The notes: generated by a model not told the origin, from the letters alone. Counted from the stretch's first letter, positions 20,465-28,238 are shown. The stretch: 64,000 bases of DNA from Mycobacterium syngnathidarum (GCF_001942625.1 NZ_MLCL01000033.1:1-64000), one strand, 5' to 3'. Made by a program: numbers and translations.

Positions 20465-21733
20465 TTATCCGGACAGCCCCGCAGCCCACGGGTATGACTT
20501 CAGGAATGGGTCGGGCTCGATGGGGCCGTTGGACTCCCAGATGGTGTAAATCAGGCCGTCGGGCCGGATCTCACCGATGCGGGCGGTCTTGGTGATGTGG
20601 TGGTTCTCGCCGTCGATGGTGACCTTGCCTTCGGGGGCATCGAAGCTGACGCCGTCAGCGTTGTCCTGGACGGCCGCGACGTCGAAGGACTCGGCTTTCT
20701 CGACGGTGTTCTTCCACAGGTAGACCGAGACGTAGGCGGCTTCCATGGGATCGGAGGTGGGCTTCTTGGGATCGTTGACGAAGTCCTTGTAGGCCTTGAC
20801 GAAGGCCTTGTTCACCGGGGTGTCGATGGTTTCGTAGTAGTTCCACGCGGTCAGCTGGCCGGCGACGTTCTGCACGCCGATACCGCCGACCTCTTCCTCG
20901 GCGATCGAGACCGAGACCACCGGCATCTCTTGCGGGGTCAGGCCGACGTTCTTGTACTCACGGAAGAACGCCACATTGGAGTCGCCGTTGAGCGTGTTGA
21001 ACACCGCGTCGGCGTCGGCACTGCGGACCTTGTTGATGATGGTGGAAAAGTCCGTGGAGCCGAGCGGGGTGTAGTCCTCGCCTTTGATCTCGATGCCGTT
21101 CTCTTTGGCGTAGGCCTTGATGATTCGGTTGGCCGTCTGCGGGAACACATAGTCGCTGCCGACGAGGTAGAGCGACTTGACGCCCTTCTCCTTGAGGTAA
21201 TCCAGCGCCGGGACGATCTGCTGGTTGGTGGTGGCGCCGGTATAGAAGATGTTCTTGCTCGACTCCAGGCCCTCGTACTGCACGGGGTAGTACAGCAGGG
21301 CGTTGGCGCTCTCGAACACCGGAAGCATCGCCTTTCGGCTCGATGACGTCCAACCGCCGAACACCGCCGCCACGCAGTCGCTGCTGATCAGTTTTTCGGC
21401 CTTCTCGGCGAACACGGTGGGCTCGGAGGCCCCGTCCTCGCCGATCAGCTCGATCTGTTTGCCCAGGACGCCGCCCTTGGCGTTGATCTCCTCGACCGCG
21501 AGCTTGATCGCATCGCGGACCGTTACCTCGGAAATCGCCATCGTGCCAGACAGTGAGTTCAGCGATCCGACCTTGATCTTGGGTCCGGAGGTGTCCACGC
21601 ATGAAGCTGCGTTTGCTGAGTCGGTTTCGCTCGCACGGCTGCCGCAGCCGGCAAGTAGCAGGCTGGTTGCGGCGATCAAACTCCCTGCGGCTAACGTCGA
21701 CCGACGCAACGGGGCACGTCCTGGAACTCGCAT
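20465..21733 (-). CDS. urtA: Urea ABC transporter substrate-binding lipoprotein UrtA
   Basis: Periplasmic-binding-fold protein of the branched-chain amino acid type, specialised for urea or short amides. Signal: basic start, hydrophobic core and lipobox LLLAGC, so lipid-anchored. Mature features typical of UrtA are IKVGSLNSLSGTMAISE, FGGWTSSSRKAMLPVFE, LLYYPVQYEGLESSKNIFYTGA and a C-terminal IWESNGPIEPDPFLKSYPWA. It heads the five-gene operon. Urease genes are not in the window, so what happens to imported urea cannot be judged here. The 235-base upstream region contains a strong hairpin. Confidence 0.93.
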   Translation of the reverse strand: MRVPGRAPLRRSTLAAGSLIAATSLLLAGCGSRASETDSANAASCVDTSGPKIKVGSLNSLSGTMAISEVTVRDAIKLAVEEINAKGGVLGKQIELIGEDGASEPTVFAEKAEKLISSDCVAAVFGGWTSSSRKAMLPVFESANALLYYPVQYEGLESSKNIFYTGATTNQQIVPALDYLKEKGVKSLYLVGSDYVFPQTANRIIKAYAKENGIEIKGEDYTPLGSTDFSTIINKVRSADADAVFNTLNGDSNVAFFREYKNVGLTPQEMPVVSVSIAEEEVGGIGVQNVAGQLTAWNYYETIDTPVNKAFVKAYKDFVNDPKKPTSDPMEAAYVSVYLWKNTVEKAESFDVAAVQDNADGVSFDAPEGKVTIDGENHHITKTARIGEIRPDGLIYTIWESNGPIEPDPFLKSYPWAAGLSG

Positions 21734-21799
21734 GGGCGACCTTTCCCTTGAATGGCAGCGCTTCTCGGCCGATTACGCTCGGCAGCGGTGCAAGAGGCT

Positions 21800-21818
21800 G
21801 ACACCCTGTTCGGGTGTC
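21800..21818 (-). promoter_or_regulatory. Hairpin in the urtA upstream region
   Basis: GACACCC-TGTTC-GGGTGTC, a perfect seven-pair stem with a five-base loop, 67 to 85 bases upstream of the urtA start codon. It could be an operator or a structured leader element. I did not find a convincing nitrogen-regulator (GlnR) box in the region. Confidence 0.4.
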
Positions 21819-21968
21819 GAATCGGGACGTTAGATCGCGGCTGTTACTGGGAAATGTCTGTGTGTGACAAACAAATTAACCTCAAGCTAGGCCGAGTTGG
21901 TTTGCCGTTGAAGCGGTACCGGCAGACCCGTTAGTCGCACCTGTAACAAGGCGGTAGCCTGCGTCGAT

Positions 21969-22403
21969 ATGAGGAACATGCGAAAAGCGACAACCACGGT
22001 CGGTGCAGCGCTGGTTCTGGCGGCTGCGGGGATGGCGGTCTCCAACGCAACGTCCTATGCGGAGCCGGATGCCCAGGGCCACAAGGTCACCTACACGCTG
22101 ACCTCAGGCGCACCTTACGAATTCGATCTCTACTATCTGACGACGCAGCCTGCAAGCAAGGACGCCTACAACGCGGACGCGTACAAGTACCTGCAGAAGG
22201 CAACGGTCAACGTCGGTCCGGATGCCCCGTGGGTGTTCGAAACCATGCTCGCCGATCCGCAGTGGGCCATCTTCACCGTCGCGAGCACCACGCACGGCGG
22301 ACGGGCCGAGCCCAACGCGCACTGCGAGATCGCCGTCGACGGCCAGATTGCCGTTCAGAACGATCATCCTTACAGCCCGCGTTGCCAGCTCGGCCAGTGG
22401 TAG
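21969..22403 (+). CDS. Small secreted protein, MmpS-like fold suspected
   Basis: 144 residues with a clear signal peptide: MRNMRKATTTVGAALVLAAA, cleavage likely after SYA near residue 31. The mature 110 residues begin HKVTYTLTSGAPYEFDLYYLT and run through WVFETMLADPQWAIFTVAS to a short end with two Cys (HCEIAVDG and SPRCQLGQW), which could form a disulphide. The beta-rich pattern and YTLTS...YY.T layout recall MmpS-type extracytoplasmic domains, but without the usual membrane anchor; I would not name it. A TAGCCT -10 element (21955-21960) ends eight bases before the ATG, suggesting a very short leader. Divergent from urtA. Confidence 0.72.
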   Translation: MRNMRKATTTVGAALVLAAAGMAVSNATSYAEPDAQGHKVTYTLTSGAPYEFDLYYLTTQPASKDAYNADAYKYLQKATVNVGPDAPWVFETMLADPQWAIFTVASTTHGGRAEPNAHCEIAVDGQIAVQNDHPYSPRCQLGQW

Positions 22404-22463
22404 TGGTCTGGTACTGAACCGCTTGCGGCTCGACCGCGAGGTTCCCACGGACTGGGATCGGCC

Positions 22464-22499
22464 TTGACGGGGCACTCGAACTGTTGTTCGATAAGTGAG
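22464..22499 (+). promoter_or_regulatory. LexA-box promoter A (no annotated gene behind it)
   Basis: TTGACG (-35, 22464-22469) is followed by TCGAACTGTTGTTCGA (22476-22491), a perfect match to the mycobacterial SOS box TCGAAC-N4-GTTCGA. With a 17-base spacer the -10 would be TTCGAT (22487-22492), inside the box, and the start of transcription about seven bases on, at GTG 22499. The arrangement is nearly identical to promoter B at 22685. Confidence 0.8.
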
Positions 22500-22540
22500 T
22501 GCGCGTCGGGCGGTTCCGCTTCCGCTCGACGCGCGAGTGA
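22499..22540 (+). CDS. Predicted leaderless 13-codon ORF under LexA control
   Basis: GTG 22499 lies six bases after the presumed -10 of promoter A, exactly where the start codon of the radical SAM gene lies relative to promoter B. It encodes MRVGRFRFRSTRE and stops with TGA. The peptide has five Arg and resembles no family I know. Either the peptide itself, or an RNA starting here and ending at the hairpin at 22562-22597, may be the product. An alternative GTG at 22495 opens a 54-codon frame with no visible features. No coding statistics can be drawn from so short a frame. Confidence 0.35.
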   Translation: MRVGRFRFRSTRE

Positions 22541-22561
22541 CTGGGCTAGCGCCCACGGCGC

Positions 22562-22597
22562 GCGCCGGTGCCGTACCCGAAACCGCGGCACCGGCGC
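22562..22597 (+). terminator. Strong hairpin downstream of promoter A
   Basis: A perfect 12-pair stem, GCGCCGGTGCCG with CGGCACCGGCGC, around a 12-base loop, followed a few bases later by TCTTTT (22603-22608). It would end a transcript of about 110 bases from promoter A, well before promoter B. The T-run is short, so termination may be partial. Confidence 0.55.
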
Positions 22598-22684
22598 ACC
22601 AGTCTTTTCCTGGCCTTTGTTCCTTGCCGCCTTCCCGGATGTGTGTTCCGAGCTGATCCCCACGTTGACACGTGTGGAATTACC

Positions 22685-22720
22685 TTGACATCACCGTCGA
22701 ACAAATGTTCGATGAGTGGG
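22685..22720 (+). promoter_or_regulatory. LexA-box promoter B of the radical SAM gene
   Basis: TTGACA (22685-22690), then the perfect SOS box TCGAACAAATGTTCGA (22697-22712), with TTCGAT (22708-22713) as -10 at 17 bases spacing. GTG 22720 follows after six bases. LexA bound to the box would cover the core promoter. The M. tuberculosis counterpart Rv2578c is, as I recall, a DNA-damage-induced gene with a LexA box. Confidence 0.85.
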
Positions 22721-23736
22721 TGCGCTGGGATGGTCAGGCGGTCGGGGTCGATGACGGCGCATTGCCCGGTCTGCAGCGGGTGGGTTTCGTACGGAGTGTG
22801 CGGTCGCCGCAGTTCGAGGGGATGACCTTCCACGAGGTGCTGTGCAAGTCTGCCCTCAACAAGGTCCCGGCGGCCTCGGCGCTGCCGTTTCGTTTCACGG
22901 TCAATGGTTATCGCGGTTGCAGCCATGCGTGCCGCTACTGCTTCGCCCGCCCCACCCACGAGTACCTCGATTTGAACTGTGGGTCCGATTTCGACTCACA
23001 GGTGGTGGTCAAGACCAACGTCGCGGAGGTGTTGCACCGCGAATTGCGCCGCCGGTCGTGGAACCGGGAGACGGTTGCGCTGGGCACCAACACCGATCCT
23101 TATCAACGTGCCGAGGGCCGATACGCGCTGATGCCCGGGATCATCGAGGCCTTGGCGGGCTCCGGAACTCCGTTCTCCATTCTCACCAAGGGCACGCTGC
23201 TGCGCCGCGACCTCGGGTTGATCGCCGACGCGTCCACTCAGGTTCCGGTCAGTGTGGCGGTGTCCCTGGCGATCGGTGACGACGCTCTGCACCGCGATGT
23301 CGAACCGGGCACCCCCTCGCCCCAGGCACGCCTGGGCTTGATCGGGGCGATCCGCGAGGCCGGCCTCGAGTGCCACGTCATGGTCGCGCCGGTGTTGCCC
23401 TACCTGTCCGATTCAGTCGAGCAACTCGACGCGCTGCTCGGCCGGATCGCCGCGGCCGGAGCGTCGGGGTTGACCGTGTTCGGCTTGCACCTTCGCGGTT
23501 CCACCCGCGGCTGGTTCATGGATTGGCTGGCGCGTTCGCGTCCCGGCCTGGTCGGCGATTATCAGCGGCTGTATCGCCGCGGGGCATACCTGCCCCCGGA
23601 GTATCGCGACATGCTGCGGGCGCGCGTCGCGCCGCTGGTTGCCCGGCACGGACTGGCGCGGACGATGCGAATGCCTCCGGCCCCGCCGCCGGAGATGGTG
23701 GCGGAGCCGGCGGTCGTGCAGCCGACGCTGTTCTGA
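22720..23736 (+). CDS. Rv2578c-like radical SAM protein, SOS-regulated
   Basis: 338 residues. The radical SAM cluster-binding motif is GCSHACRYCFARPTH (CxxxCxxC) near residue 65, followed by VALGTNTDPYQRAEGRYALM, a block conserved in the SplB-like (spore photoproduct lyase-related) branch, and ILTKGTLLRRDL. Together with control by LexA this suggests a DNA repair or nucleotide modification role, but the reaction is unknown. I start at GTG 22720 rather than the upstream ATG/GTG codons because those lie inside the LexA box, while this one gives MRWDGQAVGVDDGALPGLQR, matching the orthologue, and sits exactly where a leaderless message would begin. Confidence 0.88.
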   Translation: MRWDGQAVGVDDGALPGLQRVGFVRSVRSPQFEGMTFHEVLCKSALNKVPAASALPFRFTVNGYRGCSHACRYCFARPTHEYLDLNCGSDFDSQVVVKTNVAEVLHRELRRRSWNRETVALGTNTDPYQRAEGRYALMPGIIEALAGSGTPFSILTKGTLLRRDLGLIADASTQVPVSVAVSLAIGDDALHRDVEPGTPSPQARLGLIGAIREAGLECHVMVAPVLPYLSDSVEQLDALLGRIAAAGASGLTVFGLHLRGSTRGWFMDWLARSRPGLVGDYQRLYRRGAYLPPEYRDMLRARVAPLVARHGLARTMRMPPAPPPEMVAEPAVVQPTLF

Positions 23737-23754
23737 GTCGTCGTCGCGTGCCGG

Positions 23755-25029
23755 TCAGCTCTTGTTGCGCTTGACCTGATTGAACGGCACGCCGCGGTCG
23801 GCCGCGGGCTCGCGGGGGAAGCCCAGGATCCGCTCGCCGATCACATTGCGCGCCATCTCCGAGCTGCCGCCACCCAGCGATCCGGTCTGGCGGGACAGAT
23901 AACGCACGCCGATCTCGAGGAGGCCGGCCAGCTCCGGGGCGTCTTCGGAGCCCTCGTCCACCACGCCGGCCGTGCCTGTGATGGCCAGTGCGGTGTCCAC
24001 CTCAAGTTCGGTGGTCTCGGCGTGGAAGAGCCGGATCAAGGTGCCCGCATTCGGCGGCAGTGAACCGTTGCCGATAGCGGTACCGACATGATCGATGAGC
24101 TGCTTCTTGACGATTCGCCTCACCAGGGCGCGCCCCGCCAGATCCTGGACCCGGGCGTCGTCACCCTGCCCGGTGACTTCGGCCAGCCCGACGTGGTCCG
24201 GCGGCATTTCATTGGCATTCTCGGCCCCGGTCCCGCTGGCGAACTCGGAACCGCCACCGACAGCGCGACGTTCGTGATGCAGCTGGCGCGAGGCGACCGT
24301 CCAGCCGTCATTGACCTCGCCGACGACGGTGTCCGCGGGCAACTCCAGGTTGTCGAAGAACTCCTCACAGAATTCCTCGTTGCCGTTCACCTCGGTGATA
24401 CGCCGCATCGTGATGCCCGGTGCGTTCAGCGGAACCAGGAACATCGTCAGGCCCTGGTGTTTCGGCACGGTCCAGTCGGTGCGCGCGAGCATCAGGCCAT
24501 AGTCGGCGGCGAACGCACTCGTGCTCCAGGTTTTGGCGCCGTTGATGATCCAGGTGTCGCCCCGCAACTCTGCGCGGGTGATCACACCGGCCAGGTCCGA
24601 CCCGCCACTGGGCTCGGACAACAACTGACACAGCACCTCGTCACCGCGGATCGTCGCCGAAATGCGCTCGCGCTTCTGCTGTTCGCTGCCCATGTCGAGA
24701 ATCGTTGCGCCACAGATGGTGAACGAGGGGGTGTTGAGAATCAGCGGCATCTCATAGTTGACGCACTCGTCGTTGAACGCCTTCTGATAGGCGTAATCCA
24801 GGCCCAGGCCGCCGTACTCGCGCGGGAAACAGATGCCGGCGAATCCGCCTTCGTAAAGACGCTTCTGCAGTTCCCTTGCCCGCTCCCACGATTCGTTTTC
24901 GGCACGTACCGAAAACGGGGGATTGTCCGGATCGATGGCCGGCATGTTCTCGGCCAGCCAGGATCGAGCGCGCAGGGCGAACTCCTCGACAGACTCTGTG
25001 GTCGCGGTGGTGCTCACGGTATCCGTCAT
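23755..25029 (-). CDS. Acyl-CoA dehydrogenase (FadE-type), first of a pair
   Basis: FAD-dependent dehydrogenase introducing a double bond in an acyl-CoA, 424 residues. Family features: GGFAGICFPREYGGLGLDYAYQ near residue 65, the FAD/substrate block CQLLSEPSGGSDLAG near 140, INGAKTWSTSAFAADYGLMLART near 170, and the C-terminal RQTGSLGGGSSEMARNVIGERILGFPRE near 395. The ATG at 25029 overlaps the stop of the upstream dehydrogenase gene (ATGA). In mycobacteria such overlapping FadE pairs often make mixed heterotetramers that act on sterol side chains or other bulky acyl-CoAs; that is an inference here. Confidence 0.88.
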   Translation of the reverse strand: MTDTVSTTATTESVEEFALRARSWLAENMPAIDPDNPPFSVRAENESWERARELQKRLYEGGFAGICFPREYGGLGLDYAYQKAFNDECVNYEMPLILNTPSFTICGATILDMGSEQQKRERISATIRGDEVLCQLLSEPSGGSDLAGVITRAELRGDTWIINGAKTWSTSAFAADYGLMLARTDWTVPKHQGLTMFLVPLNAPGITMRRITEVNGNEEFCEEFFDNLELPADTVVGEVNDGWTVASRQLHHERRAVGGGSEFASGTGAENANEMPPDHVGLAEVTGQGDDARVQDLAGRALVRRIVKKQLIDHVGTAIGNGSLPPNAGTLIRLFHAETTELEVDTALAITGTAGVVDEGSEDAPELAGLLEIGVRYLSRQTGSLGGGSSEMARNVIGERILGFPREPAADRGVPFNQVKRNKS

Positions 25030-26186
25030 GCCTCGATCTCCTCGGCTGCGCGGGACTTGCGGCTCAGGGCGTACACCGCGCGATGGTGGTCTTCGGGGGA
25101 GCCGTACAACGCCCGGTACAGGGCGACCCTCCGCAGATACAGATGCAGGTCGTGTTCCCACGTCACGCCGATGCCGCCGTGCAACTGCACGCAATCCTGC
25201 AGCATCACCGGAGCGCGTTCGGCCACATAGGCTTTCGCGACGCTGACGAGCTTCGCCGCTTCAGGGGAGCGCGCGGACACCGCGGCCACCGCTCCGGCGG
25301 TGGTGGCCCGCGCGGCCTCGAACCACATCTTCATGTCGGCGGCGCGGTGCTTGAGCGCCTGGTACGAGGCCAGCGGACGGCCGAAACTGTGCCGGTCGGC
25401 GAGCCATTGATTGGTCATCGTGAGCACCGTGTCGAGAATTCCGACCATCTCGGCGCACTGCAGCAGCAGGGCGACCTGGCGCTGGCGTTCGATGATGGCC
25501 GGGGTCTGCTCGGCGGAACCCACCGCAGCGGCTTCGCCGACCTCGACCCCGTCGAATTGCATGCGGGCGTAACGCTTGACCAGGTCCACCGACTTCTGCG
25601 GGGTGACCGTGACGCCGGCCGCGTCGGTGGGCACCACGAACTGCCGTACCTGCCCGTCGCAGACGGCGACGACGAGCACCGTGGCGCTCTGGTCGCCGGC
25701 TTCGACGCGGTCCTTGGTGCCGTCGATCCGGTAGCCCGACTCGGTGCGGGTGGCCGTGGTTCCGATGCCGGTGGGGGACTGCACGGCGCCGAACGGCCGG
25801 TTGGGCTCATAGGCGGCCCAGGATGCCACAGCCTCACCGGACACCAGGGCTTCGATCAGTTCCTCGTGCCCGCCGGGAGCTTCGACCAGGCCGGCCAGCG
25901 CGATGCTCACCGGATGCAGTGGACCGGGCGCCACCGTGCGGCCCGCCTGCTCGGCCAGCACAGCCAGATCACCGACCCCGTCCCCGGACGGGCTGCCACC
26001 GCCGAGCTCCTCGGGCACCAGCAGGCTGGCCCAGCCCAATTCCGCTGCCCGCCCCCACCATTGGGATTCGAATGCCGTGCCCTCGGCGTGCAGCTGACGC
26101 ACCCGGGTCAGCGGCACCTCCTTTTCCAGGAAGGCCTGCGCGGTGGAGGTGAACAGCATCTGTTCGGGATTTGCCACATCGGTCAT
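25026..26186 (-). CDS. Acyl-CoA dehydrogenase (FadE-type), second of the pair
   Basis: 386 residues, more divergent than its partner. It has the helical N-terminus (FTSTAQAFLEKEVPLTRVRQ), LLVPEELGGGSPSGDG near residue 56, a shortened middle domain, and the C-terminal helical domain with FGRPLASYQALKHRAADMKMW near 270 and LQDCVQLHGGIGVTWEHDLHLYLRR near 340. This composition matches the non-identical partner of a FadE heterodimer. It is 37 bases downstream of the amidohydrolase gene and overlaps the next dehydrogenase, so the three form one operon. Confidence 0.87.
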   Translation of the reverse strand: MTDVANPEQMLFTSTAQAFLEKEVPLTRVRQLHAEGTAFESQWWGRAAELGWASLLVPEELGGGSPSGDGVGDLAVLAEQAGRTVAPGPLHPVSIALAGLVEAPGGHEELIEALVSGEAVASWAAYEPNRPFGAVQSPTGIGTTATRTESGYRIDGTKDRVEAGDQSATVLVVAVCDGQVRQFVVPTDAAGVTVTPQKSVDLVKRYARMQFDGVEVGEAAAVGSAEQTPAIIERQRQVALLLQCAEMVGILDTVLTMTNQWLADRHSFGRPLASYQALKHRAADMKMWFEAARATTAGAVAAVSARSPEAAKLVSVAKAYVAERAPVMLQDCVQLHGGIGVTWEHDLHLYLRRVALYRALYGSPEDHHRAVYALSRKSRAAEEIEA

Positions 26187-26223
26187 GGAGTCGGCCCAGC
26201 TTCTTTGTGTGAGGAGGACTAGA

Positions 26224-27453
26224 TCAGTTCAGGACGAGTGCCGGGACGTCGGGCCGGTACACCTTCTTGTTCTCGACCTTGAACAGGTCGACCAGGTTGC
26301 CGCCCATGACCTTTCGGACACCTTCCTCGTCGAGGCCGTGTGCCTGCAGGTCGTCGACCAGGTTGATCGGATCGGCCAGCCCTTCGGGATGCGGCCAGTC
26401 GGATCCGAAGATGATGCGGTCGATGCCCACCAGGTCGGCCATCTGCTTGAAGTCGTCCTCCCAGAACGGGGCGACGTAGACACCCCGCTTGAATGCCTCG
26501 ATCGGATCCTCCGGGAACTCCTGCGGCATCTTCGAATAGACGTCTTTGAACTGGTAGAACAGGTAGGGCACCCACGATGCGCCGTTCTCGACCGAGAGGA
26601 TGCGCAGATCCGGGTTGCGGGTCAGGGCCCCGTGGCAGACCAGTGCGGCCATGGTGTCCTCGATCGGGCGCTTGCCCATCGCGACCATCCGGAAGGACGT
26701 CGGCTTGAACGGAAGGAACTCGTCGGCCGGCTCCCAGTCGTTGAGGTACTGCGCGTAACCGCTGTCCGAGGCGTGCATGCACACCGGGATACCGGCTTTG
26801 ACGCAGGCGTCCCAGAACGGGTCGAACTCGGGGAAGCCCAGCGAGCGGGTGCCGCGATAGCCGGGCACCGGCGCCGGGCGGACCAGCACTGTCTTCGCGC
26901 CGCGCGCCAAGCACCACTCGAGCTCTTCGAGGGCACGGTCGACGACGCCGAGATTGATGACGGGCGTGGAGAAGATGCGGTCGGCGTAGTTGAACTGCCA
27001 GGTCTCGTACATCCACTCGTTGAGCGCGTGGATGATGTCGAGGATCAGGTCCGGATCGTCCTTGAGGCGTTCCTCGACCAGGCTGGCCAGCGTCGGGAAC
27101 ATGATCGTGTAGTCGAGGCCGAGGCTGTCCAGAACCTCGAGGCGCGCTTCGGGATTGCGGAAGGCGGGGATGGCCTTCATGGGCTTGCCCATCACCTCGC
27201 GGTAGCTCTTGCCGCCGCTGCCGTGCCGGAAGTACTCCTCCTGGGCGCCGGGCCTGGCGACCACCTCGAAGGTGGGGTTCGGGATGTAGTCGCTGATGTG
27301 GTTGCGCACCACGATCTTCGTGCGGCCGTGCACGTCGATGTAGTCGATGACGCCTTTGCGGTGCTCGGGCAGGAACTTGGTGAGCGCTTCCTTGGGCTCA
27401 TAGAAGTGGTTGTCGGCGTCGAACACCGGGTACGGAAGCTCGCGTGAGGGCAT
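26224..27453 (-). CDS. Amidohydrolase family protein (amidohydrolase_2)
   Basis: 409 residues, metal-dependent TIM barrel. The N-terminal metal motif is VFDADNHFYEP (residues 9-19, DxD.H), a central His is in GIPVCMHASDSGY near 235, and the catalytic Asp in IIFGSDWPHPEGL near 370. This subgroup is common in mycobacteria beside acyl-CoA dehydrogenases, where it is thought to open or decarboxylate ring or beta-keto intermediates. The ATG at 27453 is preceded by AGGAGG at a good distance. Upstream lies a palindromic operator-like site shared with the tetR gene. Confidence 0.85.
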   Translation of the reverse strand: MPSRELPYPVFDADNHFYEPKEALTKFLPEHRKGVIDYIDVHGRTKIVVRNHISDYIPNPTFEVVARPGAQEEYFRHGSGGKSYREVMGKPMKAIPAFRNPEARLEVLDSLGLDYTIMFPTLASLVEERLKDDPDLILDIIHALNEWMYETWQFNYADRIFSTPVINLGVVDRALEELEWCLARGAKTVLVRPAPVPGYRGTRSLGFPEFDPFWDACVKAGIPVCMHASDSGYAQYLNDWEPADEFLPFKPTSFRMVAMGKRPIEDTMAALVCHGALTRNPDLRILSVENGASWVPYLFYQFKDVYSKMPQEFPEDPIEAFKRGVYVAPFWEDDFKQMADLVGIDRIIFGSDWPHPEGLADPINLVDDLQAHGLDEEGVRKVMGGNLVDLFKVENKKVYRPDVPALVLN

Positions 27454-27487
27454 GTTCGCCTCCTGGAAGAGTCTGGTTTTCGAAACT

Positions 27488-27502
27488 GGTAATGACGTTA
27501 CC
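27488..27502. promoter_or_regulatory. Palindromic TetR-operator-like site upstream of the amidohydrolase operon
   Basis: GGTAATGACGTTACC, a five-base-arm palindrome (GGTAA/TTACC) centred 42 bases upstream of the amidohydrolase start. Twelve of its bases, AATGACGTTACC, recur exactly at 28239-28250 in front of the tetR gene, and a GAAAC/GTTTC extension is present beside both. The most likely binding protein is the TetR at 27566. Confidence 0.6.
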
Positions 27503-27565
27503 ACGTCAGCGACAGCGCGGAAGAGCGCATTCGGGCGATCGCTCAAAATGCTGAGAACGTGCTGC

Positions 27566-28231
27566 TCAGGACGGGGATTCGGCGGTCAGTAGACCGCGCA
27601 CGCAGAATTCGTAGATGTCCTCGCCGTCGATCGGCGCCCCGTTGAGTTCCACGCCCAGCGAACGCAGGCGCATCGCGCCCAGCACCGACTGCATGATCAG
27701 CGCGGCGGTGCTCTGGATGTCGATACCCGACCGGAAGGTCCCCGCGTCGATTCCGCGTCGCAGAATATCGCCGATGAGCTCGTGCAACGGCGCGAGCACC
27801 CGGGCGTATTCGCGGGGCAGGGACTCGGCGAGATGGTCGTTGTAGAACGTCAGGCCGCGGTTGATGCTGTCCTGGGTGCTCGACGACGCCGGGATGGTGA
27901 TGCGCTCGATGAGTGACCGCAATGCGTCGGGTCCCCCCAGCCCGTCGGTGTCGGAACGCCAGCGGTCGGTGGACTCGGCCATGATCTTGTCGATGAGGGC
28001 CAGAAGTAGCTCATCCTTGGTGGAAAAATGCTGGTAGAACGACCGCAGTGAGGTCTTGGAGCGTTCCACGACCTCCAGCACGGTGAAGTCGGTGCGTCCG
28101 GTCTCACCCAGGATGGCCAGTGCCGACTTCATGAACCGGCGGGCCCGGTCCGCATGCGCCTCGGCGCGCGCGTCGCCGGACGGTCGTTCGGCCGGCCTAG
28201 CCATTGCGCCATCACCTCCGTCATGCTCCAC
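27566..28231 (-). CDS. TetR-family transcriptional regulator
   Basis: 221 residues from GTG 28231; an ATG at 28204 is an alternative. The helix-turn-helix is TDFTVLEVVERSKTSLRSFYQHFSTKDELLLALIDKI near residues 45-85, followed by an all-helical ligand domain. GTG 28231 is favoured because a CATTCT -10-like element ends five bases before it on the minus strand and overlaps the operator motif at 28239-28250. It lies between the amidohydrolase/FadE operon and the divergent LLM/thioesterase genes, so it probably represses one or both in response to an acyl-CoA or related ligand. Confidence 0.85.
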   Translation of the reverse strand: MEHDGGDGAMARPAERPSGDARAEAHADRARRFMKSALAILGETGRTDFTVLEVVERSKTSLRSFYQHFSTKDELLLALIDKIMAESTDRWRSDTDGLGGPDALRSLIERITIPASSSTQDSINRGLTFYNDHLAESLPREYARVLAPLHELIGDILRRGIDAGTFRSGIDIQSTAALIMQSVLGAMRLRSLGVELNGAPIDGEDIYEFCVRGLLTAESPS

Positions 28232-28238
28232 TTGCGAG

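Noticed and set aside
21734..21968. GlnR box or guanidine/urea-type riboswitch upstream of urtA
   Set aside because: I looked for paired GTnAC/GnAAC half-sites and for the conserved riboswitch cores on both strands and found only partial matches.
22495..22659. 54-codon frame from GTG 22495 behind LexA promoter A
   Set aside because: It runs through the terminator-like hairpin and shows no protein-like features; GTG 22499 fits the promoter spacing better.
24876..27447. Two long plus-strand frames (about 440 codons each) opposite the FadE and amidohydrolase genes
   Set aside because: Antisense to genes with clear motifs; no recognisable domain or start signal.
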